Of a stretch of DNA of 64,000 nucleotides, positions 46,724 through 54,719 are shown in pieces. Every line of letters begins with the position of its first letter. Position 1 is the stretch's first letter. The position numbers were made by a program, and so were the translations under genes. The stretch is from NCBI RefSeq assembly GCF_030655665.1, contig NZ_JAUSPQ010000008.1, positions 1 through 64,000 on the forward strand, given 5' to 3'. The notes below the pieces were generated by a model. It was given only the letters and a program-made list of their open reading frames with translations. It searched no databases and was not told where the DNA came from. This DNA comes from Methanocorpusculum sp. Lineage in GTDB: Archaea > Halobacteriota > Methanomicrobia > Methanomicrobiales > Methanocorpusculaceae.

Positions 46724-47455
46724 ATGAATAAATGTACAGCCGATGACGGAGTTGCCGAAGTAATTGGTTTTATACTGATCATTGCTTTAGTCGTGGCAGT
46801 TGCTGCTGTGTGGATCCTTGTATACATTCCGGCTCAGGGAAATGCGGTCGAGACCGAACACTCTCGTGTCGTCACTGAAGAAATTGCTGATATTAAATAC
46901 GGTATCGATCTGCTCTGGACAACAGAACAAACGGGTATGAATGCAAGCCGGGTCATCTCTCCTTCACCGGTAGAAGGGACTGAGATCTCAGGTTTGTTGT
47001 TTGTGTCCCCGCCTGTTGGCACCGGCACGATTTCCGTTAGTCCGGGTACGAATTTTACGGTGGTCCATAGTGGTGGAACCCTTTTTGTGTATGCTATGAA
47101 AATCGCCTACAACTCGGCGAATTATTATGCCCCGGATACCCGCATCGTTTACGATGGAGGTGCGGTTTTTCGCGGACAGAAAACAGAGGATCCCTATGTT
47201 CTTCTCCCTCCCTCAACTGGGGAATCACAGCTTGTAATAGTTGCGGTATCCGGCGGCGGAGAGCAGCAGATCCTTAGTAACATTCCCCTAGGTATAACCT
47301 ACAAATATAACAGTACACAAACCTACTCGGGGGCAACGGTGACGGTAAATGCCTCGTCAGAGTATGCTGATCTCTGGAATGCCTCAATAGGGGCCCCGTT
47401 TTCAGGTACGGTTACCGTGGTCAAGTATGATGTTGAGATTGGGAGCCCGCAATGA
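46724..47455 (+). CDS. Pilin-like protein 1 with class III signal
   Basis: The 243-residue protein starts at ATG 46724. Its N-terminus MNKCTADDG-VAEVIGFILIIALVV has the class III layout: basic leader, glycine at the probable cut (G9), a glutamate at +3 and a long hydrophobic helix. A beta-rich ectodomain follows, with NGAxxxx-like YNSANYYAPDTRIVYDGGAVF. The same YxxGGxx strand occurs in the next two genes. Similar large pilin-like proteins accompany archaeal TadA/TadC systems. It is the first of four overlapping genes. Confidence 0.8.
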   Translation: MNKCTADDGVAEVIGFILIIALVVAVAAVWILVYIPAQGNAVETEHSRVVTEEIADIKYGIDLLWTTEQTGMNASRVISPSPVEGTEISGLLFVSPPVGTGTISVSPGTNFTVVHSGGTLFVYAMKIAYNSANYYAPDTRIVYDGGAVFRGQKTEDPYVLLPPSTGESQLVIVAVSGGGEQQILSNIPLGITYKYNSTQTYSGATVTVNASSEYADLWNASIGAPFSGTVTVVKYDVEIGSPQ

Positions 47456-48090
47456 ACAAGACAGCTGATTCAGGTCTCTCTGAAGTTGTCAGTGTGGCTC
47501 TTATTCTGACTGTTCTTATTCTGACAATATCCATGGCGGCGCTCATTGCTTTTCCGATTATGGGAACCAATGCCGATCAGGTGCATAACGGTGATGTTTT
47601 CCTTGAGTTTGCCCAGATGAAAGCTGATGTGGACACTGTATGGCTGTCCGGCTCCACCAATGTCACGCGTCAGGCGGTGTTCACTCTCTCTCCGGCGGCC
47701 GATCGGACCGAGGTCACTATCGTTCCAAATCTTTTATCGGCCGCATCATTTGGTATAGTGACGCTGAAATACGGCAGTACATATAATCGCGGAACCGAAA
47801 CATATGCTGCTGTGCAGATCATATATGCCTCTTCCAACATGTATGCCGAAGATATTGAACTCATCTATGACGGCGGCACTCTTTCCCAGAATGGTCAGGT
47901 CATTCTTCCCGGTTCCTCCTCTCATTCTGAACGATATATTGTTGTGGTCGATACCGCAGACGTTGCTGAGGGATATATTGGCGGTTCCGGGGTCGCCACG
48001 CTGAATTACCGGCTGGAAAAGATCATTGATCCGGCTGCGGGCTCATCTGATTCGGATCATCTGTGTGTGTTTAGTATGGAGCTGCAGTGA
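47452..48090 (+). CDS. Pilin-like protein 2 with class III signal
   Basis: The 212-residue protein overlaps the previous stop by four bases. The N-terminus MNKTADSG-LSEVVSVALIL shows the same leader, with G8 before the cut. The ectodomain repeats the ASSNMYAEDIELIYDGGTL segment seen in the first protein, so the genes are paralogues. Likely a minor pilin or pseudopilin (inference). Confidence 0.8.
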   Translation: MNKTADSGLSEVVSVALILTVLILTISMAALIAFPIMGTNADQVHNGDVFLEFAQMKADVDTVWLSGSTNVTRQAVFTLSPAADRTEVTIVPNLLSAASFGIVTLKYGSTYNRGTETYAAVQIIYASSNMYAEDIELIYDGGTLSQNGQVILPGSSSHSERYIVVVDTADVAEGYIGGSGVATLNYRLEKIIDPAAGSSDSDHLCVFSMELQ

Positions 48091-48092
48091 TC

Positions 48093-48905
48093 ATGATGCA
48101 GAAAAGTGATCCCGGTCTTTCGATGGCGGTTGGGTTTGTGATGATTTTGATGATCATCGCGATGATCATTGGGGTGTGGGCGGTCGTCGGTGTTCCTGAG
48201 CAGATCAGGGATGCGGAGGATTATCATGCGGTCGGAGTGACAAACACATTCCTCGATTATAAAATTGCTGTTGATAATCAGCGTGCCCATGAATGGATCG
48301 GGTCGAATGTCAGTATGCTTATTCCTGCGGCATCTGCCTATGCCGACGGAGCACTCTTTATGACGGAGGATGTGGGCACTCTCAGGGTTCTGATCGGCGG
48401 AACAGAAAACAGTGCTTATGATATCAGCAGGCTGTATGCGACGTTTGGGACGACGAATACCCGCATCGGCTATGAGGCTGCCGGCGTGTATCGAAATGAT
48501 TACGGGTCAGCAGTCTGGGTGACGCCGCCTTCGATCACCATAGAAAAATCAGGGGATGATGTATATGTGACATTGATCGTTCCGGAGATGCAGGGATCGT
48601 TTGCGGTCGGAAGTTCCGAGGGGATCCCGGTGGATACCGGCTTAATATCTGTCACTACTCCGGTGGATATATCAACGAATCAGATGATAACCATAATCTA
48701 TACGGCTGACGAACTGTGGGATGCTGATGTGTGGAATACCTTTTTCTATGAAACAAAACTAAAGTATCAGAGTGCGGGAGTGGATATCATGAGTCAAGCG
48801 CTGTCTCCTTATGAGACATCGCTGACGATTTATCCATCTCCGGGTGGAGATATGTATCTAACACTCATCAAGCCGGTGTATATCGTTGATGTCAGGAGGC
48901 ATTGA
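48093..48905 (+). CDS. Pilin-like protein 3 with class III signal
   Basis: The 270-residue protein starts at ATG 48093, two bases after the previous stop; GTG 48087 is a possible earlier start. The leader MMQKSDPG-LSMAVGFVMILMIIAMIIG has G8 before the hydrophobic helix, but the +5 acidic residue is absent. Paralogous strand TNTRIGYEAAGVYRN is visible. It probably completes a three-component pseudopilin set. Confidence 0.78.
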   Translation: MMQKSDPGLSMAVGFVMILMIIAMIIGVWAVVGVPEQIRDAEDYHAVGVTNTFLDYKIAVDNQRAHEWIGSNVSMLIPAASAYADGALFMTEDVGTLRVLIGGTENSAYDISRLYATFGTTNTRIGYEAAGVYRNDYGSAVWVTPPSITIEKSGDDVYVTLIVPEMQGSFAVGSSEGIPVDTGLISVTTPVDISTNQMITIIYTADELWDADVWNTFFYETKLKYQSAGVDIMSQALSPYETSLTIYPSPGGDMYLTLIKPVYIVDVRRH

Positions 48906-48906
48906 T

Positions 48907-50859
48907 ATGAAAAATGAGTCTGGTGTTTCCAGTGTTGTCGGTGTCGTTCTTCTGTTGCTTCTGGTCGTTCTCGCAGCTTCGGTTATAGGGCTGACTCTCT
49001 CGACAGCTACCCAGAACGCCGTTGAGAGTACACCAAATGTAGTTTTTACCCTTTCGCAGAATCCACAGATGCTGTATCACGCCGGCGGAGATGTTTTATA
49101 TAAGAGCCGGCTCGTATTTTATGATAATAGTGAGGATATAACTTATCAGACTCAGATCAATGGTGATGGTTCATGGACTGAGTGGCGTACCGGTCAGGCG
49201 ATCGAACTGCCTGACGGTTATTATGTTACTAATCTCACGATCATAGCTCTGGATTCGCTGGGCAGGGACCAGCTGTTATATCAGGGTTCAGGAGCTATTT
49301 CGACGCCGCTGCCGACGTACACCGTCACGCCGACGTCAACCGTGACACCCACACCAACTCCGACAACACCTACTCCAACGGTAACACCAACGCCGACTCC
49401 TGAACCAACGCCCAACCCGTATTATACCGTCGGCAGCGATCATGCTGATGGGTTTGCGACGGTTGAGGAGTTTGTCGAGTCGCTCAACAACTGGTCGAAT
49501 GCGCTGTACGGGGCGGATGTGGCAATTCTCTATGGTGGTAATAATATTGCCTTCTTTGGTGATGTCCCGATTGGGCGTGAACCGATTCGTATCACGGGTG
49601 AGATGGTTTCTGGTCTTTCGGGAAATAAAGTGGTTCTGAATACCTATGGTAGTAGCCTCCGAGAAGTTGAGTTTACCCGCGCTCCCGGGTATGAAGGTGA
49701 GCTTCTTGTAATATCCTCGGCTGCTGAACTGGAGACCACTGGTGCCGCACTTAAACTTGACGGGATGGGTCATGGGGCTGCCCCCCTTCTTGTCATTACC
49801 TCCGGGGGTTCTTTGGATGTGCACGGCCATATCACATTGATAAATAACACCAACCCAACCGGAGATGGAGGGGGAATCCGTAATGAAGGTTCGGTTTATG
49901 TCAGCACAAATCTGATCGTCTACAACAACACCGCACGAAACGGCGGCGGAATCTACAATCTGGGGGCGATGACTCTCTCTTCTCCTAATGATATCACAGA
50001 CAATGTTGCCTTGGAAAATGGTGGGGGTATCTACAATGAAGGACAACTCACCTCCTCATCTCTAATGAATGTATCAGGCAATACTGCACAGAATGGTGCC
50101 GGCATCTACAATCTGGGAGCGCTCACCTTCTCTTCGGCTAATGCTATCAAAGACAATGTTGCCTTAGAAAAAGGCGGCGGGATCTACAGTGCCGGTTCAG
50201 ATTCTGTATCAATCAAAGGTCCGATAACAAACAACTCTGCGAAGTATGGCGGGGGTATCTATAATGATGGGACCATTGCGACAACTGGTGTTATTTCGGA
50301 TAATACTGCATCGATCTCCGGGGGCGGGGTATATAATGCAGGTACCTACACATTTTCCTGGACCTCCACGGTTTCCGATAATCAGGCACAATATGGTGGC
50401 GGTATCTATAATGAAGGAGATATCCCCTTTTTTGGGGGGACTATATCTGGGAATATCGCTACGATAGATGGCGGCGGTGTCTATAATACCGGTGCGTTTA
50501 GCCCAAGTTCGTTCACCCTATCTAATAATGAGGCTGCAGGAAACGGTGGCGGGATCTATAACAGTGGGTCTACCCCATCTATGAGCGGTACTATTTCGGG
50601 TAACACTGCAAATAATGGTGGCGGTATATATAATACCGGTCCTATGACATTCAACGGCAATCTCGTTTCCAATACTGCCATTCAGAAAGGTGGGGGTCTT
50701 TATAATGCAGGGAGCTATACAATGAACTGGGGCTCATTTAGCGGGAATACGGCAGGGAATATTGGAAACAAAGTGTATGCAACAGGGACGTCAGTTAATT
50801 CAATTCCGACATGGCTTATTACTCTCACAAATGGCGGAGGATATTATTATGCGAATTAA
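48907..50859 (+). CDS. Pilin-like signal fused to a long parallel beta-helix
   Basis: The 650-residue protein starts at ATG 48907, one base after the previous stop. It has a class III-like N-terminus, MKNESG-VSSVVGVVLLLLLVV; an ectodomain of 100 residues; a threonine-proline linker (TPTPTPTTPTPTVTPTPTPEP, about 138-165); then from about 320 twelve turns containing GGGIYN-type repeats (for example NGGGIYNEG, YGGGIYNDG), as in Pmp-like beta-helix adhesins. This would be a pilus-tip or surface adhesin. The protein ends GGGYYYAN, and a plausible continuation lies in another frame (see findings). Confidence 0.85.
   Translation: MKNESGVSSVVGVVLLLLLVVLAASVIGLTLSTATQNAVESTPNVVFTLSQNPQMLYHAGGDVLYKSRLVFYDNSEDITYQTQINGDGSWTEWRTGQAIELPDGYYVTNLTIIALDSLGRDQLLYQGSGAISTPLPTYTVTPTSTVTPTPTPTTPTPTVTPTPTPEPTPNPYYTVGSDHADGFATVEEFVESLNNWSNALYGADVAILYGGNNIAFFGDVPIGREPIRITGEMVSGLSGNKVVLNTYGSSLREVEFTRAPGYEGELLVISSAAELETTGAALKLDGMGHGAAPLLVITSGGSLDVHGHITLINNTNPTGDGGGIRNEGSVYVSTNLIVYNNTARNGGGIYNLGAMTLSSPNDITDNVALENGGGIYNEGQLTSSSLMNVSGNTAQNGAGIYNLGALTFSSANAIKDNVALEKGGGIYSAGSDSVSIKGPITNNSAKYGGGIYNDGTIATTGVISDNTASISGGGVYNAGTYTFSWTSTVSDNQAQYGGGIYNEGDIPFFGGTISGNIATIDGGGVYNTGAFSPSSFTLSNNEAAGNGGGIYNSGSTPSMSGTISGNTANNGGGIYNTGPMTFNGNLVSNTAIQKGGGLYNAGSYTMNWGSFSGNTAGNIGNKVYATGTSVNSIPTWLITLTNGGGYYYAN
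49318..49420 (+). repeat. Thr-Pro codon repeat (linker)
   Basis: ACN-CCN codons repeat here and encode the proline-threonine linker of the beta-helix protein. It is probably an extended, glycosylatable spacer. Confidence 0.8.
49866..50720 (+). repeat. GGGIYN-type imperfect repeats
   Basis: About twelve copies of a 20-30-residue unit with GGGIYN or GGGVYN encode the beta-helix. They drift in sequence, so they are old rather than recent expansions. Confidence 0.8.
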
Positions 50860-51374
50860 TTATTATTCGATTTCCGGCAATGACGCTCCCGCCTCCCCTC
50901 CATATGGTATTGGAGATCAGTATTATGCTACCCTAGGTACGGTAAATCAGTTTAATAGGAATCCTGGTTTAATAACCGGTCCGAATTACTATTACATCGA
51001 TTGATCCTCCTCATGATTGTGAAGGATATGAATAATCCAAAGATCAGGGACCTGCCCCGCTCCTCTATTCGATCCAAGCCGCGGTCGTTTTGACCGTCGG
51101 CATCTCAATCACCTTTCAGAATATGCACGTCACGTGTACGGTAAACAGTGTCTGATTCGTATAGCGGGTATCACCACTCATTGGGTGAAAATCTCTTTTT
51201 TTTTGTTTTTGAAACGGCAGTCCGGTTAGTATGTCCTTTTTCGGGTAGCGGTCCAATAATGTTATTCTGAAGAATATTCTTCACGAAAAATCATGATGAA
51301 ATCTGGGTTTATGGTCAGATTGCCTTCAGGGATAGTTTTATTATCAATCCAATGTAATGATAAAATGCATATTT
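50860..51374. other. Region between the beta-helix gene and the first pilin
   Basis: These 515 bases have no complete gene. From the beta-helix stop to 51004 a different frame reads NYYSISGNDAPASPPYGIGDQYY and on to PNYYYID, a likely displaced C-terminus. A 39-codon open stretch without an ATG (51036-51155, including IQAAVVLTVGISITF) and a 26-codon ORF at 51013-51093 look like remnants. A hairpin (CGGTC/GACCG, 51082-51096), a long T-run (51199-51207) and the palindrome at 51269 follow. Confidence 0.5.
51269..51282. promoter_or_regulatory. Perfect palindrome GAAGAATATTCTTC upstream of the first short pilin
   Basis: A 14-bp perfect palindrome 93 bases before the pilin ATG. A close variant occurs between the divergent PKD-pilin and secretion ATPase genes at 56034-56050, suggesting one regulator for the locus. 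Confidence 0.45.
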
Positions 51375-51770
51375 ATGAAATTAACTGCAAAGAAAAATGA
51401 CGGAGTATCACCGGTAATCGGTACGATTCTCCTTGTGGCGATCACTGTCGTGCTTGTCGCAATCATCTCGGCTGTCGTTATGGGCATGGCCGGAAACGTC
51501 GGCAACGCTCATGTTGTTGGTGTTACAGTTGGACAAGATTCCGCAGTGGATGGTGGTATCTTAGTTACCATCACAGGTGGAGCAGATGTTAACCAGCTCT
51601 CGAAGTATTATGTGTACAATGGAAGCACCTATGTTGGTAATACAACTAATACGACTGTAGGCATTCCGGAAGCATTTGTACCAGGCGTTGGTCAGGCAAG
51701 TATCTCTGTTGTTGGTACCTTCTCTGATGGTAATCAGACGATCTACACCGGCACAATCAACGTAGCGTAA
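51375..51770 (+). CDS. Archaeal type IV pilin, copy 1
   Basis: The 131-residue pilin starts at ATG 51375. Leader MKLTAKKNDG, then VSPVIGTILLVAITVVLVAIISAVV, the typical archaeal class III signal (DUF1628/pilin N-terminal domain), with cleavage predicted after G10. The mature ectodomain is beta-rich with NxS/T sites and ends DGNQTIYTGTINVA. It forms a tandem pair with the next gene and is likely the major pilin. Confidence 0.92.
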   Translation: MKLTAKKNDGVSPVIGTILLVAITVVLVAIISAVVMGMAGNVGNAHVVGVTVGQDSAVDGGILVTITGGADVNQLSKYYVYNGSTYVGNTTNTTVGIPEAFVPGVGQASISVVGTFSDGNQTIYTGTINVA

Positions 51771-51923
51771 TACTACTGGTAATAACCCCCCGGGGTTTAC
51801 TTTTTTTAATCACTTATGCATACGTTGATTTGCGAAATTCAGTTTTCACTTATTAAATCTCTCTAAAATAGTTCTCTATCCGGTACCTTTATGATATTTT
51901 GTATCATTGATTAAATGCATATT

Positions 51924-52340
51924 ATGATATTACCTGCGAAGAAAAATGACGGTGTCTCTCCGGTCATCGGTACGATCCTCCTTGTCGCCATCACAGTTGT
52001 ACTTGTCGCGATCATCTCGGCAGTCGTCATGAGTATGGCCGGCGGGATTGGAACAAGCCATGTTGTCGGAGTAAAAGTAGTTCAGGGTGCTGATGCCGCA
52101 TCTTATGATAAATCTTTACTGGTTACTATCACCGGCGGTGATGTCACAGGTCTTAGGTCTATCACCGTATACAATGGTTCAGTAGAAGTGAATGAGGTAC
52201 CATTTACGTCAGTCGGGGTCCCGATGAACTTCAATAGTACGATCAATAAGCTTGGTGCCGGCCCTGTCTATCTCTCGATAGTAGGTCAGTTTGCAGATGG
52301 CGATCAGACCATCTACTCAGGCACGATCAATCTGGTATAA
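51924..52340 (+). CDS. Archaeal type IV pilin, copy 2
   Basis: The 138-residue pilin starts at ATG 51924. Residues 5-33 are identical to copy 1 except for one or two positions (AKKNDGVSPVIGTILLVAITVVL), while the ectodomain diverges until the shared end DGDQTIYSGTIN. Leaders of both genes share the sequence AAATGCATATT-ATGA just before the start. Two variant major pilins from a duplication are the simplest reading. Confidence 0.92.
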   Translation: MILPAKKNDGVSPVIGTILLVAITVVLVAIISAVVMSMAGGIGTSHVVGVKVVQGADAASYDKSLLVTITGGDVTGLRSITVYNGSVEVNEVPFTSVGVPMNFNSTINKLGAGPVYLSIVGQFADGDQTIYSGTINLV

Positions 52341-52641
52341 TCTTTCTCAGTGGATAATACCACATTCATTTTTCTCCTCTCTCAACCGATTTTTTGGCTG
52401 AGCAGGTGGGTATATAAAAAACCGGTCGCAAACAGGCGGCTGGTATTTTTTCTTGAGCCGACACCATTCGTGTATTTATATCTAATCATTTTGCTAAAAA
52501 TCTGCAATAACTTTAGGACTATATCAATTTCACTCCAATATGCTGGTAGAGAAAAAACCACGGGAATGTCCGCCCGGTAGTTTTTTCAGGAAATTCACCA
52601 ATGAAAACAGCACTAAACCCCCAAATCGGAGAATTCGTCGA
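52341..52641. other. Leader region of the helicase-like gene
   Basis: The 301-base gap holds a TATA-like GGTATATAAAAAACC (52408-52422), a hairpin at 52551-52587 and a 14-codon ORF (52601-52645, MKTALNPQIGEFVE) whose TGA overlaps the ATG of the helicase-like gene as ATGA. The short ORF could couple translation, or be a remnant of an upstream gene. Confidence 0.45.
52551..52587 (+). promoter_or_regulatory. Long hairpin in the helicase-like gene leader
   Basis: GAAAAAAC...GTTTTTTC encloses CGGG...CCCG, giving a two-part stem that ends in a T-run like an intrinsic terminator. It lies inside the longer possible reading frame, which argues for the start at 52642, and could act as an attenuator. 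Confidence 0.45.
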
Positions 52642-54294
52642 ATGACCGGAAACATCACCGCAAACGACCTTGCATACTACTGCCCGCCTGTTCAGTCATC
52701 TTCCCAGGATATGACACGGCCCGCCGACTGCCGGCCGATCAGCGAGCCGACGGTCTACTTTATCGCAGAAAGTGTCAGCGAATCACTTCGCTGGATCAAC
52801 ATCGCCTTCAAACGGTACAATCGGGAAAAAGGCCCCTCGGTCTTCTATCAGAACGGTCGCCTTGTCTGGATCGCCCGTGACGAAAACGGTTCGTACCAGA
52901 TCTATCCGCTCGACAGAAACCGGCTTCGCTTCATCCTTGCCGACTACACCTGGCTGAACGCAAAGACCCGCGAACCATGCAAACTCAGCAGCGACCTCCT
53001 CGACACCGTTATCAGCACGCCTCCCGGGTACCTCCCAAACGTCCCTGTCCTCAAAGGACTCTACTCCGGTGCTCTCCTCACTACCGGCGGTCGGATCGTG
53101 GCCGTCAAAGGATATGATGCCGAAACTGCTCTGTACCTTACGACCACTTACGACATCCCTCCGGTACCGGAACACCCAGATCCTGCCGACATAATCGAAG
53201 CCACGACCGCCATCAACGACCTCTTCGAAGAGTTCCTCTTTGAAACCGAATGCGACCGCCAGAATGCCATCCTTCTCCTCGGAACAGCCGTATTCCGTCC
53301 CATGATCAAAGGACCAGTTCCCATCGGCATCATCGATAAAAACGCTTCCGGAGCCGGCGGGACGCTCCTCTCTCAGCTGATCGGGGCACTCGCCTATGGG
53401 ACTATCCCTTCGGTCTACTCGGCGACCAAACGCAAAGACGAATTCGAAAAGATCATCCGTTCGATCACCAAAGCAAACCCCTTCATCGCCATCATCGACA
53501 ACCTCGAGACCGGCATGGACTGGACGCCTGCCGCACTCCTCTCTGCCACGTCCGGCACCGGCGAAGTCATCAGCCGGAACATGGGCAGCTTCGACTCGTT
53601 CACCGCTGAGGCGACCACCCTCTACATCGTAAACGGCATCAACGTCGAGATCCGTGCCGATGTCACCCGTCGTATGTTTCGCATCCGGCTCGTCACCAAA
53701 AAAGCCGGGCAGAACGGGTATTCCCGCACAAAAACAGAACTCCTCGGAGAAGCCGTCCTTCGCCAGCCGAAAATCATCTGGGCATTCGCCGTTCTGTACC
53801 AGAACTGGAAAGCCGCCGGCTACCCTGCTCCGCCCAAATGTTCCGGCGACATCTCCGAATATCCTGAATGGGATCACCATGTTCGGGGTCTCCTTTCCCA
53901 TGCCGGATACACCCGGATGCTGGAAAATCAGGGAGAGTTACAGACCGGTGAAAACGATTCAGACGTGGAAGGAGCCGGTCTCATCACCATACTGAAAAAG
54001 AAGTTTCCTGAAGGCAGTTTCACTCCCGGCAGGGTCAGGGCAGTCCTTGAAAAAGAAGCTGAACTCAGGAAAAACGGGTGTCCGAGTCTGGATGAACTCC
54101 TGGATCATGCACCCGAAGATATTATCCGTCTCTCACTCCAGAATGCACTGACAACGACAAAAGTCGGCTACTGGCTCAAAAAATATGTTGATGCAAAGTA
54201 TGCGGGCTGTGATCTCTTCCTCAAACGGGGTGAACGTGTCGGGGAGGGACGGAAGTACAGCCTTGTTTCGATCGAATCCCAGACGACACTCTGA
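52642..54294 (+). CDS. Phage/plasmid-type helicase-like protein with altered Walker A
   Basis: The 550-residue protein starts at ATG 52642, coupled to a short upstream ORF; ATG 52540 is an alternative. It has the layout of the ATPase half of mobile-element primase-helicases: after an N-terminal domain comes KGPVPIGIIDKNASGAGGTLLSQL in the Walker A position, FIAIIDNLE as Walker B, TLYIVNGINVEI as sensor, and DVTRRMFRIRL as arginine finger. The Walker A lysine is replaced: residues 237-241 read GAGGT. The codons are GC-richer than the neighbours. It lies in the middle of the pilus locus with iteron arrays downstream, so it is probably of mobile origin. ATP hydrolysis is doubtful. Confidence 0.65.
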   Translation: MTGNITANDLAYYCPPVQSSSQDMTRPADCRPISEPTVYFIAESVSESLRWINIAFKRYNREKGPSVFYQNGRLVWIARDENGSYQIYPLDRNRLRFILADYTWLNAKTREPCKLSSDLLDTVISTPPGYLPNVPVLKGLYSGALLTTGGRIVAVKGYDAETALYLTTTYDIPPVPEHPDPADIIEATTAINDLFEEFLFETECDRQNAILLLGTAVFRPMIKGPVPIGIIDKNASGAGGTLLSQLIGALAYGTIPSVYSATKRKDEFEKIIRSITKANPFIAIIDNLETGMDWTPAALLSATSGTGEVISRNMGSFDSFTAEATTLYIVNGINVEIRADVTRRMFRIRLVTKKAGQNGYSRTKTELLGEAVLRQPKIIWAFAVLYQNWKAAGYPAPPKCSGDISEYPEWDHHVRGLLSHAGYTRMLENQGELQTGENDSDVEGAGLITILKKKFPEGSFTPGRVRAVLEKEAELRKNGCPSLDELLDHAPEDIIRLSLQNALTTTKVGYWLKKYVDAKYAGCDLFLKRGERVGEGRKYSLVSIESQTTL

Positions 54295-54300
54295 GTGTCG
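54284..54300 (+). terminator. Stem-loop at the end of the helicase-like gene
   Basis: CGACACT-CTG-AGTGTCG is a perfect 7-bp stem spanning the stop codon (54292-54294). A second one, GTGTCAC-N12-GTGACAC, follows at 54305-54330 and includes two copies of the TGTCAC element. It may end transcription or belong to the iteron region. Confidence 0.4.
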
Positions 54301-54719
54301 GTTCGTGTCACCTGATGATCTGAGTGACACGATCATCTCTCCTATTTTACCGTTATTTCTGAATCTAAGACGTTCTGTCACTTCTGTCACTTATGTCGAT
54401 GTTTTTTGTATCCGTGATCCACAGCAGAATACTCCAGTATATTGTAGAGACCGATAAACATTGACAATAGTGACATAAGTGACAGAAAGAGTTAGATTGG
54501 TAAATAAGTCTTAAATATGGGTTGGATTCATGTCACTTCCAAAATACAAAGCGGCAGAATTGACATAGGGTTCTTTGGTAATTACAAGAGTATCAATCAA
54601 GATCTCAATTTGTTGGAGAAAAGACATAGCTGAGTAAAATATACCTATACATCAGAAAAGGATGGGTTAATACGTTATTTCGGTGATAAGAAATAGCGTA
54701 AATGGTATCTGCAGGTTTG
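54295..54719. other. Non-coding region carrying the iteron arrays
   Basis: These 425 bases separate the helicase-like gene from the stop of the PKD-pilin gene. The first half holds stem-loops and the iterons. The second half (54540-54719) is AT-rich with no repeat or gene I can identify. Confidence 0.6.
54373..54487. repeat. Two converging arrays of 9-bp iterons
   Basis: The left array is TTCTGTCAC, TTCTGTCAC, TTATGTCGA (54373-54399). The right array on the opposite strand is TTCTGTCAC, TTATGTCAC, TATTGTCAA (54487 back to 54461). Each unit abuts the next, so spacing is exactly 9 bp. Positions 54382-54397 and 54472-54487 are a perfect 16-bp inverted repeat. An AT-rich 61-bp centre separates the arrays. 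Further TGTCAC copies lie at 54306, 54324 (inverted) and 54531. This geometry resembles Rep- or regulator-binding sites. Confidence 0.7.

Noticed and set aside
52783-53901. Long open frame opposite the helicase-like gene
   Set aside because: It is a GC-rich antisense shadow; its translation has no family features and the plus-strand protein has clear motifs.
54284-54487. CRISPR array
   Set aside because: The repeats are 9 bp, abut each other and lie in inverted groups; there are no uniform spacers and no cas genes.
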